Positions 1-8,840 of a DNA stretch of 54,333 bases are shown piece by piece. The stretch is from Brevibacterium sp. ZH18. Its GTDB lineage: Bacteria; Actinomycetota; Actinomycetes; Actinomycetales; Brevibacteriaceae. Below the pieces are notes generated by a model. It was not told where the DNA came from. It did no database searches and worked only from the letters and a program-made list of their open reading frames with translations. Each line of letters starts with the position of its first letter. Position 1 is the stretch's first letter. Made by a program: the position numbers and the translations under genes. The DNA lies in contig NZ_JALDSX010000022.1 in the NCBI RefSeq assembly GCF_022748595.1, forward strand, positions 1-54,333. The letters are read 5' to 3'.

Positions 1-50
1 CGTCTGAGTCTCAGAGCACTAGTTTCAACTAGGGCTCTGAGACTCAGACG
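1..50 (-). terminator. Long perfect hairpin, probable terminator of the HTTM/DUF5819 pair
   Basis: Bases 1-17 pair perfectly with 34-50, and inside that 19-24 pairs with 27-32 across one A/G mismatch, so almost the whole 50 bases folds on itself. It lies about 55 bases beyond the stop of the minus-strand HTTM gene (stop at 105-107), which fits an intrinsic terminator. The T-run that would follow on the minus strand is outside the window, so this part is inferred. A bidirectional role is possible. Confidence 0.65.
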
Positions 51-104
51 GGGCCCTTTCAACTGCGCAGGCATCTCGCGCGGAGGCTCCTCGTACGGGG
101 GCTC

Positions 105-1220
105 CTAGCGCGAGGATTTCGCCTTCGCTCGTTCCATGCCCTCGGAGGTGGATGTCCACCAGCGCTTGAGCAGTGCGCCGAGCTTCTCGAAGCTGCGGTC
201 GCGGATGAAGATGGCATCCACGGCGATCATCGTCAGCGAGAACCACGGCAACCCCATGAGCAGTGCGATGCCCAAGTGGAAGCTGAGGATCCCCACCAGT
301 CCCACGATCCGTGTGTACCGGTTGAAGAGCATGAACGGGAAGGCGCACTGGAACAGGACCGAGGCCCACGAGATCATGACGACCATCGGACCCCAGGTCG
401 TCGCCAGGTCCGAGAGCACCGGCCACGTCCCGAACTGTTGGGTCTGGAGCGGGTTGTAGACCGCGAAGCCGTGCTGCCAGGCAGCACCTCCGGCTTTGTA
501 CAGGCCGCCCGACATGTAGATCGCGCAGACTTGGAAGGCCAACACGACGATGGCCAGGTTGTTGGCCATGATGAGGATCCACCGATATTCGCCGCCCTCT
601 GAGTCGGGCGACTTGCCGTTCTTCTTCCGCCTGCGAGCATCCAACGACCAGCGTCGCGTGGTGTCGGCAAAGAGCATCGCGATCATGAACATGCGGTAGG
701 CGTTGTCGCCCTGATCGCCCGCACTGTCGTTGAGCTCGATGAAGCTCACCCACAGGACAAGATAGAACGGCAGGACGAAACGAGTCCTCCAGCCCACAAT
801 GATGACGACGGCGAGGATCGCCAGGCCGATGATCATCGCGGTGAACAGCGGCGGAGTCGTCACCGCGTGATGGAAGAGGGAGAACAGCCAGATGTTCGGG
901 AAGTCGCTCTTGGGTTCGGCGATCTCGCCGTTCCAGGCACTGCCGACTCCGAAGGCGTAGTGCCTGGCATTGAAGTTCGTCAGCAGCAGACCGAGACCTG
1001 TGACGCCGATGAAGATACGGGTCACGGCGAGGCCATAGGTCGCGTGATAGCGGCCGATGAGCATCGCCTCGAGCCAGTTCCATCCCTGCGCGATCTTCGC
1101 CAATACGCGGGAGGCGACCGGAATCCTCTCGCCTGAATCTGCGTATGACTTCGACTGTGGTGCCGACGGTTCGAGATTCACTTCGGCGTGCGTCCGTGTG
1201 GACTTGTTGTCACTGGTCAC
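105..1220 (-). CDS. HTTM-domain integral membrane protein (vitamin K-dependent gamma-carboxylase-like)
   Basis: This is a 371-residue multi-pass membrane protein. The soluble N-terminal 55 residues are followed by the typical HTTM opening (ARIFIG-like segment, here TRIFIGVTGLGLLL near residue 67) and several hydrophobic helices, with a basic stretch (ARRRKKNGK) in a loop near the middle. HTTM proteins are the bacterial relatives of the membrane part of vitamin K-dependent gamma-carboxylase and of SdpB; the enzymatic activity of most bacterial members is unknown. The start overlaps the end of the DUF5819 gene by 11 bases, so the two are almost certainly translationally coupled and the products probably work as a pair in the membrane. 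A large hairpin follows the stop. Confidence 0.82.
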   Translation of the reverse strand: MTSDNKSTRTHAEVNLEPSAPQSKSYADSGERIPVASRVLAKIAQGWNWLEAMLIGRYHATYGLAVTRIFIGVTGLGLLLTNFNARHYAFGVGSAWNGEIAEPKSDFPNIWLFSLFHHAVTTPPLFTAMIIGLAILAVVIIVGWRTRFVLPFYLVLWVSFIELNDSAGDQGDNAYRMFMIAMLFADTTRRWSLDARRRKKNGKSPDSEGGEYRWILIMANNLAIVVLAFQVCAIYMSGGLYKAGGAAWQHGFAVYNPLQTQQFGTWPVLSDLATTWGPMVVMISWASVLFQCAFPFMLFNRYTRIVGLVGILSFHLGIALLMGLPWFSLTMIAVDAIFIRDRSFEKLGALLKRWWTSTSEGMERAKAKSSR

Positions 1221-2043
1221 TGGTGCACCTCACTTCATCGGAGGCGCAGAAGTACTTCGCGAATTCCTCATCGGACTGGTGCTCCTCGACGACGAGTGCC
1301 CGCCATCCCACCGGAACCGGCTGGATCTTCGGACGTTCGGCGTTCGGGTTGTTTCGCTGCGCGAAGGGCACGACGTTCTGCCGGGCAGCCTGATACTGCA
1401 CCCTTTGAACGTCTTCGCCCCACACTGCCTTCGCAACTTGAGTCGCATAGGCTGTCGCGAGTCGCTCGCTCTTGAGATAGCTGGCGACTGTGCCTTTGGG
1501 ATCGCTGTAGTCGTTGAGCTTCGACGTCAGCCGGTCGACGGAGTCCTCGCCCTTGAAGTAGTCGAGTTTCACGATCGCCTTCTGATCATCGGGCAGGTCG
1601 TCCCACGAACCCTTGAGGTCCGAGGCGACTCCGATTCCCAGCCCGGCCGAGCGCGGCGGGAAGGGACGGTATGTGGAGTGGTCGAGTTCGACATCGGTCG
1701 CGCGCATCCAGTCCGTGACCTTCTCACCGCCGTCAGCCGTCTTGACCACGGCTCGAACGTCGAAGTAGTAGTCGCCGTTGATCGGCTCAGGAGCGAAGAC
1801 GCTCCACGATTGGCCCCACAGCGGAATCATGTATTTGGAGAGAAGATCCCCGGGAACGACCTCGCGCAGCGCCGAAGCCGGCGCGATCCACAAGAAGCTT
1901 GCGAAGAGGTGGAACGCCGTCATCAGCATGGCCACAACCATGAGCACGCGCTTGATGACCCGTGAGCGTCCGGTCTTCGACCCTGTCTTGGCCGAATTCT
2001 GAGACGAGCGCGGCGGCTTCGTCTCGGCTGTGTCTGCGTCCAT
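1210..2043 (-). CDS. DUF5819 family membrane-anchored protein
   Basis: The protein has 277 residues. A basic, Ser/Thr-rich cytoplasmic N-terminus is followed by one strong membrane helix at about residues 31-53, then an extracytoplasmic domain with the DUF5819-typical WSVFAPEP motif near residue 80 and a mostly hydrophilic alpha/beta remainder. AGGACGAAG precedes the ATG at 2043. It is the first gene of a two-gene unit with the HTTM protein, which it overlaps by 11 bases. DUF5819 and HTTM genes are known to me as recurring actinobacterial neighbours, but no function has been established, so only a joint envelope role can be suggested. Confidence 0.8.
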   Translation of the reverse strand: MDADTAETKPPRSSQNSAKTGSKTGRSRVIKRVLMVVAMLMTAFHLFASFLWIAPASALREVVPGDLLSKYMIPLWGQSWSVFAPEPINGDYYFDVRAVVKTADGGEKVTDWMRATDVELDHSTYRPFPPRSAGLGIGVASDLKGSWDDLPDDQKAIVKLDYFKGEDSVDRLTSKLNDYSDPKGTVASYLKSERLATAYATQVAKAVWGEDVQRVQYQAARQNVVPFAQRNNPNAERPKIQPVPVGWRALVVEEHQSDEEFAKYFCASDEVRCTSDQ

Positions 2044-2228
2044 CTTCGTCCTGGGATCCAGTGCGCCACCTCGCGAAGTCCCCGCTGACCATATGCGAAA
2101 TGTTCAGCGACTCCCCAGTGACTAGGGTGCTTTCGTACAGACTCCAGGGTACTTGAGGCAGACCGACTCGTCTGCCCGTGAATCGGCAACGATTCAAGAA
2201 CAGATCTTGCCGGAACTGTGCGCCAAGC

Positions 2229-3404
2229 TCACCTTTCGTCGCGCAGCCAGTCCTTGATCAGATCGGTACTGCCTCCCAATGTCGGCGGGGCGAGTTCATA
2301 GCTGGCCGGGGTCTCGGACAGACGGATCGGATTGCGCACGGTCGGGATCACACGGTCCCCGGTCCCCGCCTCGGCGACGGGCTCGAGACCCAGCGTCGAT
2401 GCCAGGTCCACGCCCTGGGCGATCGTGTTGATCGGGGCACACGGCAAGCCGGCCGCTGAGAGGATGTCGAACCATTCCTGGTTCGTCTTCTCGCTCAGCG
2501 CCGCGATCAGCTCCGGTTCGAGCTCGGCTCGATTCTCGTTGCGGTCGGAGAAGTTCGCAAAGCGTTCATCCTCGGCCCACTCGGGGTGCCCGAGAACAGC
2601 GGCAAGGGACTTGAACTGGTTGTCGTTGCCGACGGCGATGATGATCTGGCCCTCGGCGGTGGGCATGGGCTGGTAGGGGTAGAGGCTCGGATGCGCGTTG
2701 CCCATGGCCTGCGGCACGACTCCCCCGGCCACGTACGCCGAGGTCTGGTTCGCCAGACCCGACAGCGCCGAGGACAGCAGATTCGTCTCCACCAGCTGCC
2801 CCTGTCCCGTGTCCTTGCGGTGGGCGAGAGCGGCGAGGATCCCAACGGTCGTGTGCAGTCCGGTGAAGACGTCGACGACGGCCACTCCGGCTTTGACCGG
2901 GCCCGACTCCTGCGAACCAGTGACACTCATGAACCCGGAGAGTCCTTGGATGAGCAGGTCGTATCCGGGCTGCGGATTGTCCCGTCCGAATCCGGTCACC
3001 GAGGCGTAGATGACCCCGGGATTGTCGACTTTGACCGTGTCATAGTCGAGGCCGTACTTCGCCAGTCCCCCGGCCTTGAAGTTCTCCACGAGGACGTCCG
3101 CACGTCTGCCCAGCTCCTGTGCGAGCGCCAGGTCGTCGTCGTCCTTGAAGTCGAGGACCACGGAATGTTTGTTCCGGTTCGCCGTGAGGAAGTACGTCGC
3201 ATCGTCCCCGCGCCGAGGTGGTGCCCAGTGCCGCGTATCGTCACCGGTCCTGCCCTCGACCTTGATGACGGTGGCACCGAGGTCCGCGAGCATCATCGTC
3301 GAGTAGGGCCCGGCCAGCACTCGGGAGAAGTCCGCGACGACCACCCCGGCCAGCGGCCCGCTTCCACGTCGGCCGAATATCTCCTGCAGATCCTGCTCTT
3401 CCAC
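2229..3404 (-). CDS. CaiB/BaiF family CoA-transferase (family III)
   Basis: Family III CoA-transferases move CoA between carboxylic acids through an aspartyl-CoA intermediate. The 391-residue product has the family hallmarks: LAGPYSTMMLADLGATVIKV near the N-terminus, NKHSVVLDFK, the VENFKAGGLAKYGLDY stretch, YASVTGFG, and the GYDLLIQGLSG segment that carries the conserved Asp. I place the start at the GTG at 3402-3404 because GGGAGG lies 6 bases upstream; an upstream GTG at 3473 would add 23 residues not typical of the family. The substrate cannot be read from sequence. The gene stands alone, divergent from the agmatine deiminase gene. Confidence 0.88.
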   Translation of the reverse strand: MEEQDLQEIFGRRGSGPLAGVVVADFSRVLAGPYSTMMLADLGATVIKVEGRTGDDTRHWAPPRRGDDATYFLTANRNKHSVVLDFKDDDDLALAQELGRRADVLVENFKAGGLAKYGLDYDTVKVDNPGVIYASVTGFGRDNPQPGYDLLIQGLSGFMSVTGSQESGPVKAGVAVVDVFTGLHTTVGILAALAHRKDTGQGQLVETNLLSSALSGLANQTSAYVAGGVVPQAMGNAHPSLYPYQPMPTAEGQIIIAVGNDNQFKSLAAVLGHPEWAEDERFANFSDRNENRAELEPELIAALSEKTNQEWFDILSAAGLPCAPINTIAQGVDLASTLGLEPVAEAGTGDRVIPTVRNPIRLSETPASYELAPPTLGGSTDLIKDWLRDER

Positions 3405-3543
3405 GTGCTGCCTCCCTTGGCGCAGTCGGATCGGACCCTCCGGGGCCCGAGCTCCGCTGCCAGACTTGACCATTCCTGCCAGAATAGCCGCCCGACCGCC
3501 GCGCTCCGCAGGCCCACCCCTGTCTGACCGGGTGCGGAATTCG

Positions 3544-3574
3544 TTGACCTCGTCGAGGCGAATCTCGCTAGACT
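3544..3574 (+). promoter_or_regulatory. Promoter of the agmatine deiminase gene
   Basis: TTGACC (3544-3549) and TAGACT (3569-3574) match the -35 and -10 of primary-sigma promoters, with a longish 19-bp spacer. The expected transcription start lies about 25 bases before the ATG at 3607. Confidence 0.5.
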
Positions 3575-3606
3575 CGTTCCAACCGCCGCCTTCGAAGGGA
3601 CGAACG

Positions 3607-4641
3607 ATGACGTTTCACATGCCCGCTGAGACTGACGCACACGACCGCATCTGGATGGCCTTCCCATCCTCCGGCTATGCCCTCGGCGACACCGAGGAGG
3701 ACGCCGAGGCTGCCCGTCGCACCTGGGCCGCCGTCGCCCGCGCGACCAGCGAGTTCACCCCGGTGACGGTGGTCGTCTCCACCTCGCAGACCGACAATGC
3801 CCGCCGCCACCTCGGCGAGGGGACCACCCACTCGATCACCATCGTCAATGCCGAACTCGATGACGCGTGGATGCGCGACATCGGCCCGACGTTCGTCACC
3901 GATGGCGAAGGCCGACTGCACGCAGTCGACTGGGTCTTCAACGGCTGGGGCGCCCAGGAGTGGGCGAAGTGGGACAACGATGAGCACATCGGCGTCTTCG
4001 TCGCTGAGCAGGCAGGCATACCCGTCGTCGGCTCGCAGCTGCGCAATGAAGGCGGCGGCATCCACGTCGACGGACGGGGCACAGTGCTGGCGACCCGCAG
4101 CGTGCAGTTGGACCCCGGTCGCAATCCCGAGCTGACCGAAGCCGATGTCGAAGCCGAATTCGCGCGGACGATCGGCGCGAAGAAGGTCATCTGGCTCGAG
4201 CACGGGCTCTTCCGCGACAACCAGACCTTCGGCACGCGCGGCCACGTCGACATCGTCGCAGCCATGCCCAGTCCGGGAGTTGTGCTCATCCACGACCAGC
4301 GCAATCCCGAGCACCCTGACTTCGAGTTCAGTCAGCAGCTGAAGACGCAGTTCGCCTCGGAGACGACGGCCGAGGGCCAGCCGTTCGAGGTCGTAGCGAT
4401 CCCTGCCCCCGAGGTGCTGCGCGATGACGAAGGGTGGGTCGACTTCTCCTATGTCAACCACCTCGTCACCAATGACGGCGTCATTGCGTGTACGTTCGAC
4501 GACCCGACCGATGCCGAAGCCCTCGCCGTGCTCGAGAAGGTGTATCCGGGACGGAAAGTCGTCGGAGTCGACGCGCGCGAGCTCTTCGCTCGAGGCGGCG
4601 GAATCCACTGCATCACCCAACAGCAGCCTTCTGCGGTATAA
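3607..4641 (+). CDS. aguA: Agmatine deiminase (AguA family, guanidino-group hydrolase)
   Basis: AguA hydrolyses agmatine to N-carbamoylputrescine and ammonia in the arginine-to-putrescine route. The 344-residue protein shows the pentein-fold motifs: DDAWMRDIGPTFV, the FNGWG loop, EGGGIHVDGRGT, RGHVDIVAA, and the C-terminal GGGIHCITQQ with the catalytic Cys at about residue 335. The start at 3607 is supported by AAGGGA upstream; earlier in-frame codons lie before the promoter. No polyamine gene is adjacent, so whether the substrate is agmatine or a related guanidino compound is inferred from family resemblance. Confidence 0.88.
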   Translation: MTFHMPAETDAHDRIWMAFPSSGYALGDTEEDAEAARRTWAAVARATSEFTPVTVVVSTSQTDNARRHLGEGTTHSITIVNAELDDAWMRDIGPTFVTDGEGRLHAVDWVFNGWGAQEWAKWDNDEHIGVFVAEQAGIPVVGSQLRNEGGGIHVDGRGTVLATRSVQLDPGRNPELTEADVEAEFARTIGAKKVIWLEHGLFRDNQTFGTRGHVDIVAAMPSPGVVLIHDQRNPEHPDFEFSQQLKTQFASETTAEGQPFEVVAIPAPEVLRDDEGWVDFSYVNHLVTNDGVIACTFDDPTDAEALAVLEKVYPGRKVVGVDARELFARGGGIHCITQQQPSAV

Positions 4642-4766
4642 GCTGGTGAACCAGGACACACTGCAGATGTCGCAAGCCGGCTCGATCGTCGGATCGGAAC
4701 GGACAGCGGATCGGCAGATATTTGTGTCGAAAGCAGTCACGGCAAGCTGAAGAGGAGAGCAGGAAA

Positions 4767-5213
4767 ATGAAGAAGAGATTGATTCTCCTGGCTGGTCTGG
4801 GAGTCGGATTCGTACTCGGGTCGCGCACCGGGCGTCAGAGCTACGAGAAGCTCAAGGCTCAGGCTCAGGATCTCTGGACCGATCCACGCGTGCAGGACAC
4901 CGTGGACAAGGCCAACCAAACGATTCGCGAGAAGTCGCCTGTCGTCGCCGACGCCGTCCAGACTGCCGCCGACAAGGTCAACGCCGCCGCAGGTGCAGGA
5001 AGCACAGGCACCGGCGCTGCCGCAGGCACTGCGGGTACCGCTGGCGCGGCTGGAGCAGGAAGTGCAGGCTCCGCCTCATCGTCCGGTTCGGCCTCCGGCT
5101 CGACAGGAAGCAAGAAGTCGGCTGCCACTTCGAACAAGAGTGGCGACGTCTTGAGCGATCCCGAGCGCAGCCTCGATGACGAAGGCCCGGCCGGAGTCTC
5201 TGACAACAACTGA
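4767..5213 (+). CDS. YtxH-like small membrane protein with Ala/Gly/Ser-rich tail
   Basis: The 148-residue product begins MKKRLILLAGLGVGFVLGSR, a single membrane helix with the GxxxGSRxGRxxYE signature of the YtxH/gas-vesicle-like family. A helical stretch follows (about residues 25-70), then a low-complexity Ala/Gly/Ser tail and an acidic C-terminus. AGGA sits just upstream of the ATG. Members are linked to envelope or stress functions in other bacteria, without a defined activity. The gene ends inside a 17-bp tandem repeat and is followed by a strong terminator. Confidence 0.8.
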   Translation: MKKRLILLAGLGVGFVLGSRTGRQSYEKLKAQAQDLWTDPRVQDTVDKANQTIREKSPVVADAVQTAADKVNAAAGAGSTGTGAAAGTAGTAGAAGAGSAGSASSSGSASGSTGSKKSAATSNKSGDVLSDPERSLDDEGPAGVSDNN

Positions 5214-5255
5214 TCGCTGACGATGACTGATCGCTGGCGATGACTGATCGCTGAC
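5211..5255 (+). repeat. 17-bp tandem repeat at the 3' end of the ytxH-like gene
   Basis: Two units, 5211-5227 and 5228-5244, differ by one base; a third partial unit begins at 5245. The unit is TGATCGCTGACGATGAC. The first unit begins with the stop codon of the preceding gene. Confidence 0.85.
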
Positions 5256-5291
5256 ACCGGCCTCGAGCACAGGTGCCGATCACAATCGCAG

Positions 5292-5325
5292 AAGCCGGCG
5301 AGGGGAATTCCCCTCGCCGGCTTTT
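5292..5325 (+). terminator. Rho-independent terminator between convergent genes
   Basis: A 14-bp perfect stem (5292-5305 with 5310-5323) closes on an AATT loop and runs into TTTT. It lies between the plus-strand ytxH-like gene and the minus-strand cardiolipin synthase gene and probably serves both. Confidence 0.88.
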
Positions 5326-5372
5326 GTTGCCTGCAGAGTTCCCACGAGCCCACAGCGGCAGGTCGCCCGCCT

Positions 5373-6881
5373 CTACAGCAGCGAGCTGGTCAGCCTGGCC
5401 ACGTTCTCGACGTATTTGTGCAGAAGCGGCCTGTCCCGCCACCGTTCGACGTCGAGTTCGACTGAGTTCGGCGCATACTTCTCCGCTTCGAGGGCGTACA
5501 TCCGCTCGGTGAATTCCTTGTTGACGATGAACATCGTGACTTCCATGTTCATCGCGAACGACCGCTCATCCATGTTCGAGGAACCAATGATCGAGACCTC
5601 GTCATCGATGATGAGGAACTTCGAATGGAGCACCGTCGGGGCGTGATACATGAAGATCCGCACCCCGGCACGCACCAGATCGTCGTAGTACGACTGCTGC
5701 GCCCTCTGCGTGACCCAGTGGTCACTCGTCTCACCGATATAGAGTCTGATCTCGACGCCTGACCGGGCTTCGGTCGTCAGCGCGTGCATCAGGGACTCGT
5801 CGGGAACGAAGTACGGCGAGCAGATGACGATCGTGCGGTTCGCGTTGTAGATGAGGTGGTTGAACAGGCGCAGATTGTTCTCATCTTCGAACCCCGGGCC
5901 TGAGGGCACCACCTGCGCCTGGATGCCGCCGTTCTGTGGAGCTTCCAGCCGCGGCTGGGTCGAAGTGTCGAAGAATTCGTCCGTCTCCGAATACCAGTCG
6001 GTGATGAAGACCGCGTCGAGCTCATTGACGACTGGGCCGGTGCACTTGAGCGAAAGATCCATCCACTGGAATCCCTTCCGCAGGTTGCGCCGTTTGTTGT
6101 AGGAACGGTCAATGACGTTCTGCGAACCGGTGAAGGCCAGCTCCCCGTCGACGACGAGGATCTTCCGGTGATTGCGCAGGTCAGGCCGCTGGTATTCGCC
6201 GCGCCACGGGCGGATCGGCAGGGAACGACGCCAGTGCACACCGGAGGAGTCGAGCCTCTTGACCAGTTCCGAATACCCCGGATAGCCCAGCGAACCGACG
6301 TGGTCGATGAGGATCCGCACCTCGACACCGCGCTCGTGAGCCGCGAGCAGGGATTCGAAGAGCCGCCTCGTCGTGTCATCGATGGCGACGATGTAGAACT
6401 CGAAGTGCACGTACGACTTCGCAGCGTCGACGCAGTCAGCCATCCGCTCCATGCACTCGTGGTTGTCGGTATGGAGGTCGAACGAGTTGCCGTGCGTCAT
6501 CGGCAGGGCACCGAGGTCGAAGTTCAGCTGGGCAGAAGTGCTCAGCGGCTCGGGCATGTGTGCACTGTCACCGATGATCGCCTGGCCCTGGGTCTGCTCA
6601 CGGAAGAAGTCGTTGATGAGCGTCTGTTTGTTCCGCCGCTTCTTCGGCAGCTTGGCCGAGCCGAGAAGCAGGAACGCGAGGATGCCGACGTAGGGAATGA
6701 GGAAGATCGCGAGCAGCCACCCGAGCGCCACCGAGGGCCGGCGGTTGTGAGGTATCCAGCCGAGCGCAACGATGCGGATCACCATATCGACGGCCAGCAG
6801 AGTGAAGATCACCCAGTTCGGCCATGCCTGTTCGATCGTGAAGAAAGGGTAGATCTCCACGCCTCTCATTTCCGTGCTCAT
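5373..6881 (-). CDS. cls: Cardiolipin synthase (phospholipase D superfamily)
   Basis: The enzyme joins two phosphatidylglycerol molecules to cardiolipin and glycerol at the inner face of the membrane. The 502-residue protein has two N-terminal membrane helices (about residues 19-75, PLDc_N type), then two HKD active-site motifs: HRKILVVDGELAFTGSQN in the first half and HSKFLIIDDEVSIIGSSN in the second, each His-x-Lys-x4-Asp. Length and order match bacterial ClsA-type enzymes. ATGs at 6881 and 6869 are both possible starts; the ribosome binding site is weak for either. The gene stands alone. Confidence 0.92.
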   Translation of the reverse strand: MSTEMRGVEIYPFFTIEQAWPNWVIFTLLAVDMVIRIVALGWIPHNRRPSVALGWLLAIFLIPYVGILAFLLLGSAKLPKKRRNKQTLINDFFREQTQGQAIIGDSAHMPEPLSTSAQLNFDLGALPMTHGNSFDLHTDNHECMERMADCVDAAKSYVHFEFYIVAIDDTTRRLFESLLAAHERGVEVRILIDHVGSLGYPGYSELVKRLDSSGVHWRRSLPIRPWRGEYQRPDLRNHRKILVVDGELAFTGSQNVIDRSYNKRRNLRKGFQWMDLSLKCTGPVVNELDAVFITDWYSETDEFFDTSTQPRLEAPQNGGIQAQVVPSGPGFEDENNLRLFNHLIYNANRTIVICSPYFVPDESLMHALTTEARSGVEIRLYIGETSDHWVTQRAQQSYYDDLVRAGVRIFMYHAPTVLHSKFLIIDDEVSIIGSSNMDERSFAMNMEVTMFIVNKEFTERMYALEAEKYAPNSVELDVERWRDRPLLHKYVENVARLTSSLL

Positions 6882-6991
6882 CCGCGCTCAGCACCCGAAC
6901 GGGGCACTGGACAGACCCTCAAGAACCGTTGAGAATCGCGCTGTCGTTCATCTGGACTCCATCGTATCGTGCCCACTGATCGCCCCTCCGA

Positions 6992-7072
6992 CCCCACCTC
7001 GCAGATCGTCTCCGCACCCCACCTCACCGATCGCCGCACCCCACCCTTTCGACTGCGCGGGCCGACCCCACC
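6992..7072. repeat. Four CCCCACC motifs at 22-27 bp spacing
   Basis: CCCCACC occurs at 6992, 7017, 7039 and 7066 in the gap between the divergent cls and NUDIX genes, each preceded by CGA or GCA. On the minus strand this is a series of GGTGGGG runs. It could be a regulator array, a G-rich structure or decayed tandem repeats. A CATAAT box at 7097-7102 could be the NUDIX -10. Confidence 0.5.
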
Positions 7073-7141
7073 ACCTCGGCGGTGTGGGCATGAGGCCATA
7101 ATGGAAACTGCAGTCAGTCCACAGAAGCGAAGGTGCTCACC

Positions 7142-7840
7142 GTGATCCGAAACATCTCCCCCGAGGGTTCAGACCCGTCCGACAGCGCTGACAGCGCCAG
7201 CCGCACCCCCGATGTCTCTGACCCGACATCCGTGCCCGTCAAGCCCGCAGTCAGCGTGCTCATGGTCAGGGACGGCGAGCGCGGCCTCGAGGTCTTCGTC
7301 CAGCATCGGGTGACGACGATGGACTTCGCCGCGGGTGTCGTCGTGTTCCCCGGCGGTCGCGTCGACGCGTTCGATGAGGAAGTCGCGAAGACCATCGAGG
7401 TGCCCAATGCCGATGTCCATCGGCAGGCGTGGAGCAAGTCCTCCATCGCCGAGGTGGCCGATGGTTGGCGCGTGCTGCTGGCGACCGCTGTGCGCGAGGT
7501 CGAAGAGGAGACCGGCTCGGTCCTCGACCCGGCCGCTCTGAAGCCATGGGCCAACTGGGTAACTCCGGTGGGACGGCCGAAGCGCTTCGACACCTACTTC
7601 TACACGGTCTCCGCCGCTCCGGGTTCGGCTCCGCACCATCAGACCACCGAGGCGGACAACAGTGAGTGGCTGCCGGTCAACGAGATCCTCATCGACGAGT
7701 CCGAAGGGCGGTTGAAGCTCATGCGTCCGACGCTCTTTCTGATGAACGAACTGAGCACCTTCGACTCGGCCACGCAGATCGCCGAGGCCCAGAAGACCAT
7801 CGATCCCGTCCGCCCAGAAGTCCCCGGCAACCACGGCTGA
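7142..7840 (+). CDS. NUDIX hydrolase
   Basis: NUDIX enzymes split nucleoside diphosphates linked to another moiety. The 232-residue product has the phosphate-binding strand region VFPGGRVDAFDEE, an extended loop, then the metal-binding REVEEETG core of the Nudix box; the interruption between GG and RE is typical of the NUDT19/CoA-diphosphatase-like subfamily. Residues 1-35 are a Ser/Asp/Pro-rich leader. I prefer the GTG at 7142 (GAAGG eight bases upstream) over the GTG at 7133. The substrate is not predictable; a CoA- or acyl-CoA-type pyrophosphate is plausible given the nearby acyl-CoA genes. Confidence 0.85.
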   Translation: MIRNISPEGSDPSDSADSASRTPDVSDPTSVPVKPAVSVLMVRDGERGLEVFVQHRVTTMDFAAGVVVFPGGRVDAFDEEVAKTIEVPNADVHRQAWSKSSIAEVADGWRVLLATAVREVEEETGSVLDPAALKPWANWVTPVGRPKRFDTYFYTVSAAPGSAPHHQTTEADNSEWLPVNEILIDESEGRLKLMRPTLFLMNELSTFDSATQIAEAQKTIDPVRPEVPGNHG

Positions 7841-7876
7841 CGGGTTCGCCCCAGGTCTTCGTCTCAGACGTTCGTC

Positions 7877-8761
7877 TCAGGCCTTCGCTGCGCGCAGTCG
7901 TGCCAGGCCGGCCTCGACGACCTGTTTCTGTTCGTCCGTGCCGAGCAGCTCGGACAGCGCCTGCTGTTCGGCGTCGAAGCCCTCGACGAGTTCAGCCTCA
8001 TAGGACAGGTCGACGAGCTTCTTGGCCCAGACGAGCGCCGAACGCGACTTGCCGGCGATCTCAGCCGCAAGTTCGAGGGCACGGGCGATCGGGTCCTCAG
8101 CGACCTCCTCGGCGAGTCCGATCCGCAGCGCTGCCTGCGCGTCGACGGCTTCGCTCGTGAAGATGAGCTTCTTGGCCATGCCGGGGCCCACGAGCCGGGG
8201 CAGAAGCTGGGTGCCGCACATGTCCGGGATGATTCCCCAGTTGACTTCCATCAGCGACAGCTTCGCGTCCGGGCCGACGACGCGGATGTCGGCGCCCAGC
8301 GCGATCTGCATTCCGGCACCGAACGCGGGACCCTTGACCCCGGCGATGACGGGCACCTCGACCAGCGACCACACGTGCACGGCTTTCTGCGCGAGTGCCC
8401 GAGCCGCGCCCAGCCGGCCACCCAGGTCGACGACGCTCTCAGTCGATGATTCGGATCCTGCCCCGGCATCGGTGGCGGCGGTGGACTCAGCTGCAGCCTC
8501 GGCGGAGGACTGCGTGGGGGCACCGGTCTGTGCGATGCGCGCCATCTCGGACATGTCGAGACCTGCGCTGAAGGCGCGCCCGCGCCCGGAGATCACAACT
8601 GCCTTGACTTCGGTCGAGTCCTTGAGCGCGAGGCCGATCTCGACGAGGTCTTCGAAGACCTCACGGGTGATCGAGTTGAGCTTGTGGGCACGGTCGATCT
8701 CGACGTGGGCGATGCCGTCGTCGATCGAGCAGACGATGGTCGAGTGTGTGGCTTGGGGCAT
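7877..8761 (-). CDS. Enoyl-CoA hydratase/isomerase (crotonase) family protein
   Basis: The 294-residue protein has the crotonase fold: SGRGRAFSAGLDMSEM forms the first half of the oxyanion hole, GPAFGAGMQIALGADIRV the second, and SLMEVNWGIIPDMCGTQLLPRLVG carries the usual active-site acidic region. About 35 residues of Ala/Ser/Glu/Thr low complexity are inserted near residues 80-115, just after the first oxyanion segment, which is unusual. GGAGG lies 7 bases before the ATG. It follows the MFS gene on the same strand by about 80 bases and may be cotranscribed. It could be a hydratase, isomerase or another crotonase. Confidence 0.88.
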   Translation of the reverse strand: MPQATHSTIVCSIDDGIAHVEIDRAHKLNSITREVFEDLVEIGLALKDSTEVKAVVISGRGRAFSAGLDMSEMARIAQTGAPTQSSAEAAAESTAATDAGAGSESSTESVVDLGGRLGAARALAQKAVHVWSLVEVPVIAGVKGPAFGAGMQIALGADIRVVGPDAKLSLMEVNWGIIPDMCGTQLLPRLVGPGMAKKLIFTSEAVDAQAALRIGLAEEVAEDPIARALELAAEIAGKSRSALVWAKKLVDLSYEAELVEGFDAEQQALSELLGTDEQKQVVEAGLARLRAAKA

Positions 8762-8840
8762 AGCAGGTCCTCCGATGGGGTGGCTGCGGATTCTGAGCCG
8801 GTGACGTCGATGTCGGCGGTCGCGGCGGCGAATCAGCTGA

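Noticed and set aside
1057..1965. 302-residue plus-strand frame over the DUF5819 gene
   Set aside because: No ribosome binding site or family motif; complementary to a recognisable membrane protein.
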